Part shown: positions 51,490 through 63,762 of the stretch, piece by piece
How the letters are laid out: every line of letters starts with the position of its first letter
Numbering within the stretch: position 1 is the stretch's first letter
Assembly (NCBI GenBank): GCA_946221915.1
Contig: CAMIKG010000001.1
Span: forward strand, 296,856-360,855
Length of the DNA: 64,000 nt
Reading direction: 5' to 3'
DNA from: an uncultured Erwinia sp.
GTDB taxonomy: Bacteria > Pseudomonadota > Gammaproteobacteria > Enterobacterales > Enterobacteriaceae
The notes under the pieces: generated by a model
What the model was told of the DNA's origin: nothing
Databases searched by the model: none
Seen by the model: the letters and a program-made list of their open reading frames with translations, nothing else
Program-made: the position numbers and the translations under genes

Positions 51490-54400
51490 TTGAACGCGGA
51501 AAATTTCGCTCGCTGACGCTGATTAACTGGAATGGTTTCTTTGCGCGCACCTTCGATCTTGATGAACTGGTGACCACGCTCTCCGGCGGTAACGGCGCCG
51601 GTAAGTCCACCACCATGGCGGCGTTTATTACTGCGCTGATCCCCGATTTAACCCTGCTGCACTTCCGTAACACCACCGAAGCAGGTGCGACCTCCGGCTC
51701 GCGCGACAAAGGTCTGCACGGTAAGCTGAAAGCGGGTGTCTGCTACTCGACGCTGGATGTCGTCAACTCGCGCCATCAGCGCGTGATTGTCGGCGTGCGT
51801 CTGCAGCAGGTCGCGGGTCGTGATAAAAAGGTCGACATCAAGCCGTTCAGTATTCACGGCCTGCCGACTGCGATAAACCCGACCGAAATTCTTACCGAAA
51901 CGCTGAATGAGCGCCAGGCGCGCGTACTGCCGCTGGCGGAGCTAAAAGAGCGCCTCGAAGCCATTGAAGGCGTACAGTTTAAGCAATACAACTCGATTAC
52001 CGACTACCACGCGCTGATGTTTGATCTCGGCATCGTGGCGCGTCGCCTGCGTTCCGCGAGCGATCGCAGTAAGTACTACCGCCTGATCGAAGCCTCGCTG
52101 TACGGCGGCATCTCGAGCGCCATTACCCGCTCTCTGCGCGACTACCTGCTGCCGGAAAACAGCGGAGTGCGTAAGGCGTTCCAGGATATGGAAGCGGCGC
52201 TGCGCGAGAACCGTATGACGCTGGAAGCAATTCGTGTCACCCAGTCCGATCGCGATCTGTTTAAGCATCTGATCTCTGAAGCCACCAGCTATGTTGCCGC
52301 CGATTATATGCGGCACGCCAATGAGCGCCGTATTCATCTCGATGGTGCGCTGCTGCTGCGTAATGACCTGTTCAGCAGCCGCAAACAGCTGGCTGCCGAG
52401 CAGTATCGCCATATCGAAATGGCGCGTGAACTGGCTGAACATGCCGGTGCGGAAAACGATCTGGAGACCGACTACCAGGGGGCCAGCGATCACCTGAATC
52501 TGGTGCAAACCGCGATGCGGCAGCAGGAAAAAATCGAGCGCTATGAAGCCGACCTCGATGAGCTGACCTATCGTCTGGAAGAGCAGAATGAGGTGGTAGC
52601 GGAAGCGCGTGAGGTGCAGGAAGAGAATGAAGCCCGCGCCGAAGCCGCTGAACTGGAAGTGGATGAGCTGAAGAGCCAGCTGGCCGATTACCAGCAGGCG
52701 CTTGACGTGCAGCAGACGCGCGCCATCCAGTATCAGCAGGCGTTACAGGCCCTGCAGCGTGCGCAGGAAATCTGCCGTCTGCCGCAACTCAGTATTGAAG
52801 ATGCCGATGAGCAGCTCGATATCTTCCAGGCGAAAGAGCAGGAGGCCACCGAACGGCTGCTGCAGCTGGAACAGAAAATGAGTGTGGCGGAAGCCGCGCA
52901 CAGCCAGTTTGAGCAGGCGTTTGACCTGGTGAACAAGATTGCCGGTCCGGTCAGCCGCAGTGATGCCTGGCAGACCGGTCGCGATTTGCTGCGTGAAGCG
53001 ACGAACCAGCGTCACCATGCGGAACAACTGTCGTCGCTGCGCTTGCGTCTCAGCGAGCTTGAACAACGTCTGCGCGAGCAGCAGGAAGCTGAACGCCTGC
53101 TGAATGAGTTCTGCAAGCGCCAGGGTCAGCAATACGATCCGCTGGAGCTGGAAGCGCTGCAGCATGAGCTGGAAGAGCAGATCGAACTGTTATCCAGCAG
53201 CGTGTCGGAAGCCGGTGAACGCCGTCTGGTGATGCGCCAGGAGCTGGATCAACTGCGCGAGCGCATCAGCAGCCTGACGGCGCGTGCGCCACAGTGGCTG
53301 GCGGCGCAGGAAATCCTCACTCAGCTTAGCGAACAGACCGGGCAGCCGCTGGAGAACAGCCAGCAGGTGACCGAGTATATGCAGCAGCTGCTGGAGCGCG
53401 AGCGTGAATCCACCGTCGAGCGTGACGAAGTGGCGGCGCGCAAACGCGAAGTTGAACAGCAGATCGAAAAACTCAGCCAGCCGGGCGGCGCTGAAGATGC
53501 GCGCCTGAACAATCTCGCCGAGCGCTTTGGCGGCGTGCTGCTGTCGGAAATCTATGATGATGTCACGCTGGAAGACGCGCCTTACTTCTCGGCGCTGTAT
53601 GGTCCATCGCGCCATGCGATTGTGGTACCGGATCTGTCTCTGGTACGTGAGCAGCTTGATGGGCTGGAAGATTGCCCGGAAGATCTCTATCTGATCGAAG
53701 GGGACCCGCAATCCTTCGACGACAGCGTGTTCAGCACTGAAGAGCTGGAGCAGGCGGTGGTGGTGAAAATCGCCGATCGCCAGTGGCGTTACTCGCGCTT
53801 CCCGAAAGTGCCGCTGTTTGGTCGTGCCGCGCGTGAAAACCAGCTGGAACTGCTGCGTAATGAACGCGAAGCGCTGGCGGAAAGCTACGCCACGCTGTCG
53901 TTTGACGTGCAGAAAACCCAGCGTCTGCATCAGTCGTTCAGCCGCTTTATCGGCAGCCACCTGGCGGTGGCGTTTGAGGACGATCCGGAAGCACTGATCC
54001 GCCAGCTCAATGCCCGTCGCACTGAGATTGAGCGCGCTCTTTCCACCCATGAGAGTGACAACCAGCAGCAGCGCCAGCAGTTTGAACAGGCGAAAGAGGG
54101 CGTTGCCCAGCTTAACCGCCTGTTGCCGCGCGTTACCTTACTGACGGATGAAACGCTGCAGGATCGCTACGAAGAGATCCGCGAACGCATTGATGAAGCG
54201 CATGAAGCATCGCGCTTTATTCAGCAGCATGGCAACAGCCTGGCGCGACTGGAACCGATTGTTTCCGTATTGCAGAGCGATCCTGAGCAGTATGATCAGC
54301 TGAAGCTGGATTATCAGCAGGCGCAGCAGATGCAGCGTGATGCCCGCCAGCAGGCATTTGCGCTGACGGAAGTGACGCAACGTCGTGCCCACTTTAGCTA

Positions 54401-55946
54401 CGTCGATTCTGCCGGCATGCTGAGCGGCAACAGCGATCTGAACGAGAAGCTGCGTCAGCGTCTGGAGCAGGCGGAAGCGGAACGCGCACGCGCACGCGAA
54501 CAGCTGCGCCAGCATCAGGCACAACTGACGCAATATTCACAGGTGCAGGCGTCGCTGAAAAGTTCTTATGATGCCAAGCGCGATATGCTGAAAGAGCTGC
54601 ATCAGGAGATGCAGGATATCGGCGTGCAGGCTGACGCCAGCGCGGAAGAGCGAGCACGCATCCGCCGTGATGAGCTGCATACCGCGTTAAGTAACAACCG
54701 CCTGCGCCGCAATCAGCTGGAAAAACAGCTGACCTTCTGTGAAGCGGAAATGGATGGACTGCAGAAGAAACTGCGTCGTCTGGAACGTGACTACCACCAG
54801 AATCGTGAGCAGGTCGTGACCGCGAAATCGGGCTGGTGCGCTGTGATGCGCATGGTGAAAGATAATGGCGTCGAGCGCCGTCTGCACCGTCGTGAACTGG
54901 CCTATCTCGGTGGTGATGAACTGCGTTCCATGTCGGATAAGGCGCTGGGTGCGCTGCGTCTGGCTGTAGCGGATAATGAGCATCTGCGCGATGTGCTGCG
55001 CGCCTCGGAAGATCCGAAACGTCCGGAACGCAAAATCCAGTTCTTTATCGCTGTCTACCAGCATCTGCGTGAGCGTATCCGTCAGGATATTATCCGCACT
55101 GATGACCCGGTAGAAGCGATCGAGCAGATGGAAATTGAGCTGAACCGTCTGACTGAAGAGCTGACGGCGCGCGAGCAGACGCTGGCGATCAGTTCACGCA
55201 GTGTGTCGAACATTATCCGTAAGACCATTCAGCGTGAGCAGAACCGTATTCGCCAGCTGAACCAGGGCCTGAACAGTGTCAGCTTCGGTCAGGTGCGCAG
55301 TGTGCGACTGAACGTCAACGTGCGTGAGAGCCATGCCACGCTGCTGGACGTGCTGGCGGAACAGCATGAGCAGCATCAGGATCTGTTCAGCAGCAACCGC
55401 CTGACCTTCTCCGAAGCGCTGGCGAAACTGTATCAGCGTCTGAATCCGCAGATTGATATGGGACAGCGCACGCCGCAGACCATTGGGGAAGAGCTGCTCG
55501 ACTACCGCAACTATCTGGAGATGGAAGTGGAAGTCAACCGTGGCTCTGATGGCTGGCTGCGTGCTGAGAGTGGTGCGCTCTCCACCGGGGAAGCGATCGG
55601 TACCGGTATGTCGATTCTGGTGATGGTGGTGCAGAGCTGGGAAGAGGAATCGCGTCGTCTGCGCGGCAAAGATATTTCGCCGTGTCGGCTGCTGTTCCTT
55701 GATGAAGCGGCGCGTCTGGATGCCAAGTCCATCGCCACGCTGTTTGAGCTGTGCGATCGTCTGGAGATGCAGTTGATTATCGCGGCGCCGGAAAATATCA
55801 GCCCGGAGAAAGGCACCACTTATAAACTGGTGCGTAAGGTATTCCAGAATACTGAGCATGTGCATGTGGTGGGGCTGCGCGGCTTCTCGGCCGATCCGAC
55901 GCCTGCCGCCAACACTGAAACAGAAAAATCACAGGCCCAGATATAG
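51486..55946 (+). CDS. mukB: Chromosome partition ATPase MukB
   Basis: This 1486-residue SMC-like condensin (E. coli length) organises and segregates the chromosome with MukEF. Walker A is GGNGAGKS (34-41). Long coiled coils (about 290-650 and 800-1100) flank a globular hinge that binds topoisomerase IV. The signature motif starts at Ser1366 ([13 protein letters not shown]), and Walker B is [11 protein letters not shown] near 1402. It is last in cmoM-mukF-mukE-mukB. Confidence 0.98.
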   Translation: MIERGKFRSLTLINWNGFFARTFDLDELVTTLSGGNGAGKSTTMAAFITALIPDLTLLHFRNTTEAGATSGSRDKGLHGKLKAGVCYSTLDVVNSRHQRVIVGVRLQQVAGRDKKVDIKPFSIHGLPTAINPTEILTETLNERQARVLPLAELKERLEAIEGVQFKQYNSITDYHALMFDLGIVARRLRSASDRSKYYRLIEASLYGGISSAITRSLRDYLLPENSGVRKAFQDMEAALRENRMTLEAIRVTQSDRDLFKHLISEATSYVAADYMRHANERRIHLDGALLLRNDLFSSRKQLAAEQYRHIEMARELAEHAGAENDLETDYQGASDHLNLVQTAMRQQEKIERYEADLDELTYRLEEQNEVVAEAREVQEENEARAEAAELEVDELKSQLADYQQALDVQQTRAIQYQQALQALQRAQEICRLPQLSIEDADEQLDIFQAKEQEATERLLQLEQKMSVAEAAHSQFEQAFDLVNKIAGPVSRSDAWQTGRDLLREATNQRHHAEQLSSLRLRLSELEQRLREQQEAERLLNEFCKRQGQQYDPLELEALQHELEEQIELLSSSVSEAGERRLVMRQELDQLRERISSLTARAPQWLAAQEILTQLSEQTGQPLENSQQVTEYMQQLLERERESTVERDEVAARKREVEQQIEKLSQPGGAEDARLNNLAERFGGVLLSEIYDDVTLEDAPYFSALYGPSRHAIVVPDLSLVREQLDGLEDCPEDLYLIEGDPQSFDDSVFSTEELEQAVVVKIADRQWRYSRFPKVPLFGRAARENQLELLRNEREALAESYATLSFDVQKTQRLHQSFSRFIGSHLAVAFEDDPEALIRQLNARRTEIERALSTHESDNQQQRQQFEQAKEGVAQLNRLLPRVTLLTDETLQDRYEEIRERIDEAHEASRFIQQHGNSLARLEPIVSVLQSDPEQYDQLKLDYQQAQQMQRDARQQAFALTEVTQRRAHFSYVDSAGMLSGNSDLNEKLRQRLEQAEAERARAREQLRQHQAQLTQYSQVQASLKSSYDAKRDMLKELHQEMQDIGVQADASAEERARIRRDELHTALSNNRLRRNQLEKQLTFCEAEMDGLQKKLRRLERDYHQNREQVVTAKSGWCAVMRMVKDNGVERRLHRRELAYLGGDELRSMSDKALGALRLAVADNEHLRDVLRASEDPKRPERKIQFFIAVYQHLRERIRQDIIRTDDPVEAIEQMEIELNRLTEELTAREQTLAISSRSVSNIIRKTIQREQNRIRQLNQGLNSVSFGQVRSVRLNVNVRESHATLLDVLAEQHEQHQDLFSSNRLTFSEALAKLYQRLNPQIDMGQRTPQTIGEELLDYRNYLEMEVEVNRGSDGWLRAESGALSTGEAIGTGMSILVMVVQSWEEESRRLRGKDISPCRLLFLDEAARLDAKSIATLFELCDRLEMQLIIAAPENISPEKGTTYKLVRKVFQNTEHVHVVGLRGFSADPTPAANTETEKSQAQI

Positions 55947-55975
55947 TAAAAAAATTGTACAGGCATTAATCTGAT

Positions 55976-56013
55976 AACGGCATTTGCGACTGTTGACGCA
56001 AATGCCGTTTTAA
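55976..56013 (+). terminator. mukB terminator
   Basis: A perfect 13-bp stem AACGGCATTTGCG/CGCAAATGCCGTT is followed by TTAACTTT, 30 bases after the mukB stop and just before an ERIC element. Confidence 0.85.
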
Positions 56014-56018
56014 CTTTG

Positions 56019-56126
56019 ATACCCGTCATACTTCAGGCAGCAGCTACGCTTACTTACCCCGGTCACCGGGTTATCAATACTGCCGGGGATTTGCTCGCTT
56101 GCCGCAGCCTGAATTATTTAGGGTAT
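56019..56126. repeat. ERIC (IRU) element between mukB and ldtD
   Basis: The 108-base element runs from ATACCCGTCATACTTCA to GAATTATTTAGGGTAT, the standard ERIC ends. The centre has CCCCGG...CCGGGG and CTCGCTTGCCGC. It is shorter than the usual 127 bases, so the core has a deletion. It lies in the ldtD upstream region and its right end, TTTAGGGTATAT, may be part of the ldtD leader or promoter. Confidence 0.85.
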
Positions 56127-56206
56127 ATACTTAGAACAATGACTAACGGCCGACAGAAAAACGCGGTTTTTCCTGGCGCGGCCACTTGCAATACAGGGGG
56201 CAAGGG

Positions 56207-58018
56207 ATGTTGCTGGCAAATTTAGTTACGCTGAAAAAAGCGACGTTGGGGTGTTGTGTCATGCTTTGCCTTGCCCAGGTTACCAGCGCCACCGCAGCGA
56301 TCTCACCATCGCTGCCGGACGCTGCGCCTGCGGGTGTGATGTCGGTTAGTCAGAGCCAGACGCAAATCCTGGCGGCTTTTCCTGCCAACGTGAAACCGTT
56401 TTATCTGGCTTCACTGGCATCAATTTATGCTGCCCGTGATATGCGTCCCGTCTGGCAGGACCGTAACGCGGTACAGCAATTCCAGCAGCAACTGGCCGAG
56501 GTGGCCATTTCTGGCGTGCAGCCACAGTTTACCCAGTGGGTGCAGCAGTTAACCAATCCGAACATCAGTGGACTGGCGCGCGATATCGTGCTGTCGGACG
56601 CCATGCTCGGCTATCTGCAGTTTGTCTCCAGTGTGCCCGCGCAGGGTGAAACCTGGCTGTACAGCAATGTGCCGTACAAAATGGCACTGCCGCCGCTGGC
56701 GGCGATTAACCAGTGGCAGACGGCGACGGATGCCGGTGGCTTATCGGCGTTTGTGGTGTCGCTGGCGCCACAACATCCGCAATACAGCCGCATGCATCAG
56801 GCGCTGAAAACCATGATGGCGGACAACCGTCCCTGGCCACAGCTGAATGACAAGCAGACGCTGCGTCCGGGCCAGGTGAGCCAAGATGTGCCTGCCTTGC
56901 GTGAGATTCTGCAGCGCACCGGCATGTTTGATGCGGCAGCGGCCACGCCAAAGCCCGATCAGGATGCGGTTCCCACTGCACCCGTACCGGTGGCGCAGAG
57001 CGATACTGCTGTTACCGTCAGTCCATCCGCGACCAGCGTGACCGATCTGCCAGCCAACACCCCCGAACATCCGGGTAACGTGCAGCCGTCTGTGGCGGGC
57101 AGCGCCGATACAGTTTATAGCGAAGATCTCGTCGCGGCGGTAAAACGCTTCCAGCAGTGGCAGGGGTTAGCGGCGGATGGCGCGATTGGCATGCGTACCC
57201 GTGAATGGCTGAATGTCTCGCCGCAGCTGCGTGCTGCACTGCTGGCGCTGAATATTCAGCGTCTGCGCCTGCTGCCTGACGATATGCATAACGGCATCAT
57301 GGTGAATATTCCCAACTATTCCCTGATCTATTATGCCGACGGCAATGAGATCCTCTCCTCGCGCGTGATTGTCGGACGACCAGATCGCAAAACGCCGCTG
57401 ATGCGCAGCGCATTAAACAATGTGGTGCTCAATCCGCCATGGAACGTGCCAACCAATCTGGTGCGTCAGGATATTATTCCCAAAGTCATCCAGGATCCGA
57501 CTTATCTCTACAAGCACGGCTACACGCTGTTATCCGGCTGGAGCAGCGATGCGGAAGTGATCGATCCATCAATGATTAACTGGAGTATGGTGTCGCCTGC
57601 CTCATTCCCGTATCGTGTGCGTCAGGCGCCGGGCAGCACCAACTCATTAGGGCGTTATAAATTCAATATGCCGAGTTCGGATGCCATCTATCTGCATGAC
57701 ACGCCTAACCACGCGCTGTTCCAGCGTGATATCCGTGCGCTAAGCTCAGGTTGCGTGCGGGTGAATAAGGCGTCGGATCTGGCTAATCTTCTGCTGCAGG
57801 ATGCTGGCTGGAACGATACGCGTATCTCCAGCAAGCTGAAGGATGGCAATACGCAGTATGTGCCGATTCGTCAGCGTATTCCGGTCAACCTGTATTATCT
57901 GACGGCCTGGGTTGCCGACGATGGCAAGCCGCAGTTCCGCACAGATATTTACAATTATGATATGACCGCTCGTTCCGGTTCGCAGGTACTGGCCAGCGCC
58001 GGGCAGTTGCTGCTCTAG
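56207..58018 (+). CDS. ldtD: L,D-transpeptidase LdtD
   Basis: This periplasmic enzyme of 603 residues (615 in E. coli YcbB/LdtD) makes 3-3 (mDAP-mDAP) crosslinks in peptidoglycan and confers beta-lactam tolerance when overproduced. A signal sequence lies at about 1-31 ([20 protein letters not shown]). The peptidoglycan-binding domain (around 305-340, [17 protein letters not shown]) precedes the YkuD catalytic domain. That has IYLHDTPNH and the catalytic Cys516 in SSGCVRV. The start at 56207 has GGGGG six bases upstream. A Thr/Ala/Pro-rich, weakly conserved linker lies at about 245-305. Confidence 0.95.
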   Translation: MLLANLVTLKKATLGCCVMLCLAQVTSATAAISPSLPDAAPAGVMSVSQSQTQILAAFPANVKPFYLASLASIYAARDMRPVWQDRNAVQQFQQQLAEVAISGVQPQFTQWVQQLTNPNISGLARDIVLSDAMLGYLQFVSSVPAQGETWLYSNVPYKMALPPLAAINQWQTATDAGGLSAFVVSLAPQHPQYSRMHQALKTMMADNRPWPQLNDKQTLRPGQVSQDVPALREILQRTGMFDAAAATPKPDQDAVPTAPVPVAQSDTAVTVSPSATSVTDLPANTPEHPGNVQPSVAGSADTVYSEDLVAAVKRFQQWQGLAADGAIGMRTREWLNVSPQLRAALLALNIQRLRLLPDDMHNGIMVNIPNYSLIYYADGNEILSSRVIVGRPDRKTPLMRSALNNVVLNPPWNVPTNLVRQDIIPKVIQDPTYLYKHGYTLLSGWSSDAEVIDPSMINWSMVSPASFPYRVRQAPGSTNSLGRYKFNMPSSDAIYLHDTPNHALFQRDIRALSSGCVRVNKASDLANLLLQDAGWNDTRISSKLKDGNTQYVPIRQRIPVNLYYLTAWVADDGKPQFRTDIYNYDMTARSGSQVLASAGQLLL

Positions 58019-58041
58019 TGATTGAAAAGTCAGTCAGAAAC

Positions 58042-58069
58042 AAGCCGGGCCTGTGCCCGGCTTTTTTTA
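58042..58069 (+). terminator. ldtD terminator
   Basis: AAGCCGGGC and GCCCGGCTT form a perfect 9-bp stem with a CTGT loop, followed by a run of T residues. Confidence 0.92.
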
Positions 58070-58194
58070 TTTCTGTCAGAACCTGCCACGCGCTTTTACA
58101 GATTAGCGGTTGACGGATGGCTGGACGGCGGTTATGGTTCGACCTTGTGCAGTTTTTGCTCATTTTGCTATCTTCACTCGGGTAACAGTTTTTC

Positions 58195-58743
58195 ATGGAT
58201 AATTTCGATTCACATCGCCGTAAACTACTGGCTTTGGGCGGTGCCGCGTTAGGTCTGGCTCTGCTGCCGGGGCAGGCTTTCGCTTCGCTTTCTACCTCCC
58301 GTCCGCGCATTCTGACGCTGAATAATCTCAATACGGGTGAAACCCTTAAAACTGAGTTTTTTAATGGGCGTAACTATGACAAGGCCGAACTTTCGCGCCT
58401 GAATCATTTTTTCCGCGATTACCGCGCCAATAAAGTGAAGAGCATCGATCCTAAGCTGTTCGACCAGCTTTATCGTCTGCAGACCATGCTGGACACACGC
58501 AAACCGGTACAGCTGATTTCCGGTTATCGCTCAAAAGCGACCAATGCCGAGTTGCGTGCGCACAGCAAAGGGGTGGCGAAACAGAGCTACCATATGCAGG
58601 GGCGGGCGATGGATTTTCATATTGAAGGGGTTTCTCTGAGCAATATTCGCAAAGCCGCGTTATCAATGCGCGCGGGTGGTGTAGGATACTACCCGAGCAG
58701 TGACTTTGTGCATATTGATACCGGGCCGGTACGGCACTGGTAA
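58195..58743 (+). CDS. mepK: Murein DD/LD-endopeptidase MepK
   Basis: This 182-residue zinc metallopeptidase cleaves mDAP-mDAP (3-3) crosslinks, the bonds LdtD makes. It has a Tat-type signal (HRRKLLALGGAALGLALLPGQAFA, about 7-30). The zinc ligands His133 and Asp140 in YHMQGRAMDFH and His173 in FVHIDTG sit at the E. coli positions. It lies directly downstream of ldtD, after a terminator, and so likely has its own promoter. Confidence 0.95.
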   Translation: MDNFDSHRRKLLALGGAALGLALLPGQAFASLSTSRPRILTLNNLNTGETLKTEFFNGRNYDKAELSRLNHFFRDYRANKVKSIDPKLFDQLYRLQTMLDTRKPVQLISGYRSKATNAELRAHSKGVAKQSYHMQGRAMDFHIEGVSLSNIRKAALSMRAGGVGYYPSSDFVHIDTGPVRHW

Positions 58744-58790
58744 TTGAGAGAAATCCCGGCGGCTGCAGAGCTGGCCGGTAACGGAGTGTT

Positions 58791-59420
58791 ATGGACTATC
58801 ACATTATTCCCGTGACGGCGTTCGCGCAGAATTGTTCTTTGATCTGGTGTGCGGCAACGAATCAGGCGGCGATTGTCGACCCTGGCGGCGATGCGGAAAA
58901 GATTATCCGTGCCGTGGCGGAGAAAGAGGTGCAGGTTAGCCAGATTTTGTTAACCCATGGTCATCTCGATCACGTTGGCGCAGCAGCGGAGCTGGCAGCG
59001 CATTATGGCGTGCAGATTATTGGCCCACACAAACGGGATGCGTTCTGGCTGGATGCATTACCGGTACAGAGCCAGATGTTTGGCCTGGCGGAATGCGCGC
59101 CCGTGACGCCGGATCGCTGGCTGGAAGAGGGCGATTGCGTGCAGGTCGGCGACATCACGCTGGAAATTTTGCTCTGCCCGGGTCATACGCCGGGACATAT
59201 TGTCTTTTTTGACCGTGCCGGTCGCCTGCTGGTATCGGGCGATGTGATATTTAATGGCGGCGTCGGGCGCAGTGATTTCCCGCAGGGCGATCATCAGGCG
59301 CTGATTGATTCCATCAGGGTGAAACTGCTGCCGCTGGGGGATGACGTGACCTTTATTCCGGGTCATGGGCCGATGTCGACGCTGGGGCGTGAGCGCGTCA
59401 GTAATCCATTTTTACAGTAA
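58791..59420 (+). CDS. gloC: Type II hydroxyacylglutathione hydrolase GloC (YcbL)
   Basis: This 209-residue MBL-fold enzyme (215 in E. coli) hydrolyses S-lactoylglutathione, the second step of methylglyoxal detoxification. Metal ligands are His56, His58, Asp60 and His61 in THGHLDHVG, then HTPGH, SGDVIF and PGHGP. It lies 47 bases after mepK with a GGAG ribosome site. Confidence 0.95.
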   Translation: MDYHIIPVTAFAQNCSLIWCAATNQAAIVDPGGDAEKIIRAVAEKEVQVSQILLTHGHLDHVGAAAELAAHYGVQIIGPHKRDAFWLDALPVQSQMFGLAECAPVTPDRWLEEGDCVQVGDITLEILLCPGHTPGHIVFFDRAGRLLVSGDVIFNGGVGRSDFPQGDHQALIDSIRVKLLPLGDDVTFIPGHGPMSTLGRERVSNPFLQ

Positions 59421-59445
59421 GACGTCTCAGGACGCAGTAAATAAC

Positions 59446-59469
59446 AAAGGGGCCATGAGGGCCCCTTTT
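59446..59469. terminator. Bidirectional terminator gloC/aspC
   Basis: AAAGGGGCC and GGCCCCTTT form a perfect 9-bp stem around ATGAG between convergent gloC and aspC. Confidence 0.85.
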
Positions 59470-59500
59470 GCATTGTGAGAGTGGCATCCTGAAGCCAGTA

Positions 59501-60691
59501 TTACAATACTGCGACAATCGCCTCACACAGTGGCGCCATATTGTCCGGCGTCATACCTGCGACGTTAACACGACCCGAGTTCACCGCATACACGCCAAAC
59601 TCTTCACGCAGACGAATCACTTGCTCTTTACGCAGGCCACTGAATGAGAACATGCCGTTCTGCTTAATGATAAAGCTGAAGTCACGGTCCGCGCCTTTCT
59701 CCTGCAGGGTATTCACAAACAGCTGACGCATACGCTGAATACGCTCACGCATCGCGGTCAGTTCCTGTTCCCACAGGGTACGCAGCGTCTCGTCGCTCAG
59801 GATGGTGGCAACCACCGCCGCGCCATGCGCTGGTGGGTTGGAGTAGTTAGCGCGAATCGTCGCTTTCACCTGGCTGAACGCGGTATCGGCACTGGCGGCA
59901 TCAGCGGCAACCAGCGTAAAGGCGCCGACGCGTTCGTTGTACAGGCCAAAGTTCTTGGAGTAAGAACTGGCGACAATCAGCTCATTATGGCTGGCGGCAA
60001 AAATGCGCAGACCTTCCGCATCCTCTTCCAGACCACGGGCAAAACCCTGGTAAGCAAAGTCAAACAGCGGCAGCCAGCCCTTTTCCAGCGACAGATCGGC
60101 CAGTTGTTGCCATTGCTCTTTAGTGGGATCGATACCGGTTGGGTTATGGCAGCAGCCGTGGAACAACACCACATCACCCGCCTGTGCCTGCTGCAGACTG
60201 GCGAGCAGGCCAGCGAAATCCAGCTGGTGGCTGGCGGCATCATAGTAGTTGTATTCACACACTTCGAGGCCCGCAGCGGTAAACACATTTTTATGGTTTG
60301 GCCAGCTTGGGTTGCTGACCCAGATGCGCTTCGCGCTGGTGTTATTGGCCAGGAAATCCGCTGCAACACGCAGGCCGCCTGTGCCGCCCGGGGTTTGCGC
60401 CGTTTGGGCGCGTTTGTCGCTGATCATTGCGCTGCCTTTGCCAAACAGCAGCTCCTGCGTACAGCGGGCAAAATCGGCGATGCCGTCAATGCTCAGATAG
60501 TTTTTGGTGGTTTCATTTTCCAGCAGGAACTGCTCTGCTTTTTTCACGCTGGTCAGTACCGGCGTTTTACCGGTTTCATCCTTGTAGACACCAATACCGA
60601 GATTGATTTTATTGGTGCGGTCATCGGCACGGAAAAGATCGGCTAAACCAAGAATCGGGTCGGCGGGTGCGGCTGCAATGTTTTCAAACAT
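59501..60691 (-). CDS. aspC: Aspartate aminotransferase
   Basis: This 396-residue PLP enzyme (E. coli length) interconverts aspartate and 2-oxoglutarate with oxaloacetate and glutamate. The PLP-binding lysine is Lys246 in [14 protein letters not shown], and [12 protein letters not shown] near 183 is a conserved class I motif. It lies next to ompF on the same strand, as in E. coli, with the ompF terminator between. Confidence 0.98.
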   Translation of the reverse strand: MFENIAAAPADPILGLADLFRADDRTNKINLGIGVYKDETGKTPVLTSVKKAEQFLLENETTKNYLSIDGIADFARCTQELLFGKGSAMISDKRAQTAQTPGGTGGLRVAADFLANNTSAKRIWVSNPSWPNHKNVFTAAGLEVCEYNYYDAASHQLDFAGLLASLQQAQAGDVVLFHGCCHNPTGIDPTKEQWQQLADLSLEKGWLPLFDFAYQGFARGLEEDAEGLRIFAASHNELIVASSYSKNFGLYNERVGAFTLVAADAASADTAFSQVKATIRANYSNPPAHGAAVVATILSDETLRTLWEQELTAMRERIQRMRQLFVNTLQEKGADRDFSFIIKQNGMFSFSGLRKEQVIRLREEFGVYAVNSGRVNVAGMTPDNMAPLCEAIVAVL

Positions 60692-60849
60692 GAGAGAGGT
60701 CCGTATCAGCTTAGACTAAAGCAAATTGAGGACTCAGGTTAACGCCAGAACGGGGAAATGCCAACCGTTTGCCGTGGAAGAAAAGTAATTATTATGGTGG
60801 CTTCACACTCTGCAGTGGGGCTTATTATTTTCTGTATTCTGTACAAACA

Positions 60850-60877
60850 AAAACGGAGCCGTAAGGCTCCGTTTTTT
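60850..60877 (-). terminator. ompF terminator
   Basis: AAAACGGAGCC and GGCTCCGTTTT pair around GTAA, with A and T runs on both sides; it ends the leftward ompF transcript. Confidence 0.9.
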
Positions 60878-60919
60878 AGTTGACGTGTACTGCGCTCACG
60901 CGCGGTTTACGTCAGGCAA

Positions 60920-62023
60920 TTAGAACTGGTAAACCAAGCCAACTGCAACTACGTCGTCGGTGTTCAGACCCAGTGCGTTGTCATCGTTCAGGAGGTTAAT
61001 ACGGTAATCAGTATAGGCTGACATATTTTTGTTAAATGCGTAAGTTGCACCAACAGAAACATATTTGTAGATGTCAGCATCACCAACATTTTCTACGTCT
61101 TTAGCTTTACCCTGCACATATGCCAGAGATGGACGCAGACCGAAATCAAACTGATACTGAGCTACAAATTCAGTAGTAGAAGATTTGTTAGCAAATCCGT
61201 TTACTGTAGCACCATTTACAGTGCCTTCAATTGGCGTAGAGTTACGGCCTTCAGCATAAGTTGCTGCCAGATAGATGCTGTTTGCATCATATTTCAGGCC
61301 TGCGCCCCAAGTTTCTGCACGATCACCTTCACCCAAGAACGCTGCGCTGTTTTGCGCTTCAGTACGGTCTTGACTTGCGTATGCACCTACGATTCCAAGA
61401 CCAATCGGTGATACATAAGATGTTGACACACCCCAGCCATCGCCATTTGAGCGGCTGATTTGATCGAAAGTAGGAGTGGTGCCTGCACGATCATTTTTAC
61501 CCTGATACTGAACTGCGAAATCCCAGCCATCAACCAAGCCGAAGAAGTTCTTGTTACGATAGGTTGCAACACCAGTCGTACGGCTGTTCATGGTGTCAGA
61601 GTTAGCGAAATCACCACCGAATTCTGGCAGCATATCAGTCCATGCCAGAGCATCATAAGCTACACCGTAATTACGGCCATAATCGAATGAACCAGCATCA
61701 CCGAATTTCAGACCAGCGAAGCCCAGACGAGTCTTAGTACCGTCTGTAGCATCATCACCTTCAGATTTATTAGCCTGAATATTATATTCCCATTGACCAT
61801 AACCGGTCAGCTGGTCGTTGATCTGAGTTTCACCTTTGAAGCCGAAACGAACATAAGATTTGTCGCCATCGTTGCCGGCACTGTCAGAGAAGTAATGCAG
61901 ACCAACAGCTTTACCATACAGATCCAGCTTGTTGCCGTCTTTGTTGTAAACTTCTGCTGCGTTTGCTGCGCCAGCTGCTAACAGAGCTGGGATTACCACT
62001 GCAAGAATGTTGCGCTTCATCAT
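60920..62023 (-). CDS. ompF: Outer-membrane porin OmpF
   Basis: This 367-residue general porin (362 in E. coli) forms trimeric 16-strand barrels. The signal peptide [22 protein letters not shown] is cleaved before [10 protein letters not shown]. The loop 3 constriction motif DMLPEFGGD is near 125-133 and the C-terminus ends VYQF, with the terminal Phe needed for barrel assembly. Position next to asnS and aspC marks it as the ompF ortholog rather than ompC. Surface loops differ most from E. coli, as expected for a phage and immune target. Codon use is biased for high expression. Confidence 0.95.
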   Translation of the reverse strand: MMKRNILAVVIPALLAAGAANAAEVYNKDGNKLDLYGKAVGLHYFSDSAGNDGDKSYVRFGFKGETQINDQLTGYGQWEYNIQANKSEGDDATDGTKTRLGFAGLKFGDAGSFDYGRNYGVAYDALAWTDMLPEFGGDFANSDTMNSRTTGVATYRNKNFFGLVDGWDFAVQYQGKNDRAGTTPTFDQISRSNGDGWGVSTSYVSPIGLGIVGAYASQDRTEAQNSAAFLGEGDRAETWGAGLKYDANSIYLAATYAEGRNSTPIEGTVNGATVNGFANKSSTTEFVAQYQFDFGLRPSLAYVQGKAKDVENVGDADIYKYVSVGATYAFNKNMSAYTDYRINLLNDDNALGLNTDDVVAVGLVYQF

Positions 62024-62230
62024 TTATTTATTACCCTCATTGGAGTTTATTCGGACACCTGCCACTGCTGTCATAAAACCTTTACGGAACTACGACTGAA
62101 GTATGGTGTCTTCCTGTGTCTGCACGCATCTTTCCATTCCATGCCCGGTTAATCTAGCCCGAATATGCTACTAATCTCCTATTCCTGTATCAAAAGGAAA
62201 ATATGTATTACAAAATGTAAAAAATACGGA
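62024..62230 (-). promoter_or_regulatory. ompF promoter, OmpR boxes and MicF-type leader
   Basis: Compared from memory with E. coli, the order is conserved. OmpR-type sequence TTTTACATTTTGTAATACA...TTTTCCTTTTGATACA lies at about 62183-62223 (about -62 to -102). A -10 like AAAGAT is at 62128-62133 and the start near 62121 reads AGACACAGGAAGACACC. This gives a leader of about 98 bases containing AGTTCCGTAAA, the region bound by MicF RNA in E. coli. GAGGGTAATAAATA precedes the ATG. Confidence 0.75.
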
Positions 62231-62262
62231 ACTTTGTGAACCAACTCAAAATTTACAAAAAT

Positions 62263-62288
62263 AAAAAAAGGCCGACAGAGTCGACCTT
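62263..62288 (-). terminator. asnS terminator
   Basis: On the minus strand AAGGTCGAC and GTCGGCCTT pair (one G-U) around TCT and run into TTTTTTTA. It lies about 40 bases after the asnS stop and just upstream of the ompF regulatory region. Confidence 0.85.
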
Positions 62289-62325
62289 CTTATATATATG
62301 AATTTCTTATATTTAATGCAGGATA

Positions 62326-63726
62326 TCAGAAACTCGCGTTGCGTGGGGTACGTGGGAAGGGGATAACATCCCTTACATTTTGTACACCGGTGACATATGC
62401 GATTAAACGTTCGAAACCTAATCCGAAACCTGAATGCGGCACGGTGCCATAGCGACGCAGATCGCGATACCACCAGTAATCTTCTTTATTCAGGCCCATC
62501 TCTTCCAGACGCGCATCAAGCACATCCAGACGCTCTTCACGCTGTGAACCACCGATGATTTCACCAATACCTGGCGCTAACACGTCCATTGCGGCAACGG
62601 TTTTACCGTCTTCGTTAAGGCGCATATAGAAGGCTTTGATGTCTTTCGGATAGTTTTTCACGACCACCGGCGCTTTAAAGTGCTTCTCAGCCAGATAACG
62701 CTCATGCTCGGACGACAGATCGATACCCCAGGATACCGGGTTTTCGAAGGTCTGGCCGGAGGCGAGCAGGATTTCCACCGCATCGGTGTAATCCACCTGG
62801 GCGAAATCAGCAGTGACAAAACGCTCCAGACGCGCGACGGCATCTTTGTCTACGCGCTCGGCGAAGAAGGCCATATCATCTGCACGCTCTTCCAGCACCG
62901 CTTTGAACACGTACTTCAGCATGGCTTCCGCCAGTGCTGCTGCGTCGTCAAGATTGGCAAAGGCGATTTCCGGCTCCAGCATCCAGAATTCCGCCAGGTG
63001 ACGGCTGGTGTTGGAGTTTTCTGCACGGAAGGTTGGGCCAAAGGTGTAGATTTTCGACAGCGCGCTGGCGTAGGTTTCACCGTTCAGCTGGCCGGAGACG
63101 GTCAGGAACGCCTCTTTACCGAAGAAGTCTTCGTTAAAGTCTACTTTGCCTTCAGGAGTACGCGGCAGGTTTTCCAGATCCAGCGTGGAAACGCGGAACA
63201 TTTCGCCAGCGCCTTCGGTATCTGACGCGGTGATCAGTGGCGTGGAGACCCAGAAGTAGCCATTTTCATGGAAGAAGCGGTGCAGCGCCTGCGCCAGAGT
63301 GTGACGCACACGCGCCACGGCGCCGATCAGATTGGTACGCGGACGCAGGTGCGCCACTTCACGCAGATACTCAATGCTGTGGCGTTTTGCCGCCATCGGG
63401 TAGGTATCCGGATCGTCAACCCAGCCAACCACTTCAACGTGGCTGGCCTGGATTTCAAAACTCTGGCCTTCACCCGGCGATTCCACCACTTTGCCGGTTA
63501 CAATCACGGAGCAGCCGGTGGTCAGGCGCAGCACTTCATCCTGATAATTATTCAGAGAATTATTTACGACAGCCTGAACGGGATTAAAGCAGGAACCGTC
63601 ATAAACGGCGATAAAGGAAATACCGGCTTTTGAATCTCTTCGGGTACGTACCCAACCACGTACGGTGACTTCGCTGTCAACCGAGACACGGCCGTGCAGT
63701 ACATCCGCTACAGGCACTATGCTCAT
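62326..63726 (-). CDS. asnS: Asparaginyl-tRNA synthetase
   Basis: This 466-residue class II synthetase (E. coli length) charges tRNA-Asn. An N-terminal OB-fold anticodon-binding domain (about 17-100, [20 protein letters not shown]) precedes the catalytic domain. Motif 2 is [21 protein letters not shown] (about 223-243) and motif 3 is [15 protein letters not shown] near 436-450. It is the last full gene in the window. Confidence 0.98.
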   Translation of the reverse strand: MSIVPVADVLHGRVSVDSEVTVRGWVRTRRDSKAGISFIAVYDGSCFNPVQAVVNNSLNNYQDEVLRLTTGCSVIVTGKVVESPGEGQSFEIQASHVEVVGWVDDPDTYPMAAKRHSIEYLREVAHLRPRTNLIGAVARVRHTLAQALHRFFHENGYFWVSTPLITASDTEGAGEMFRVSTLDLENLPRTPEGKVDFNEDFFGKEAFLTVSGQLNGETYASALSKIYTFGPTFRAENSNTSRHLAEFWMLEPEIAFANLDDAAALAEAMLKYVFKAVLEERADDMAFFAERVDKDAVARLERFVTADFAQVDYTDAVEILLASGQTFENPVSWGIDLSSEHERYLAEKHFKAPVVVKNYPKDIKAFYMRLNEDGKTVAAMDVLAPGIGEIIGGSQREERLDVLDARLEEMGLNKEDYWWYRDLRRYGTVPHSGFGLGFERLIAYVTGVQNVRDVIPFPRTPRNASF

Positions 63727-63762
63727 AAATTTCTCTCTTATATGTGAACTGATTAGAAAATT

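Noticed and set aside
53190..54050. 286-codon open frame antisense to mukB
   Set aside because: Arises from the coiled-coil codon pattern of mukB and lacks any independent support.
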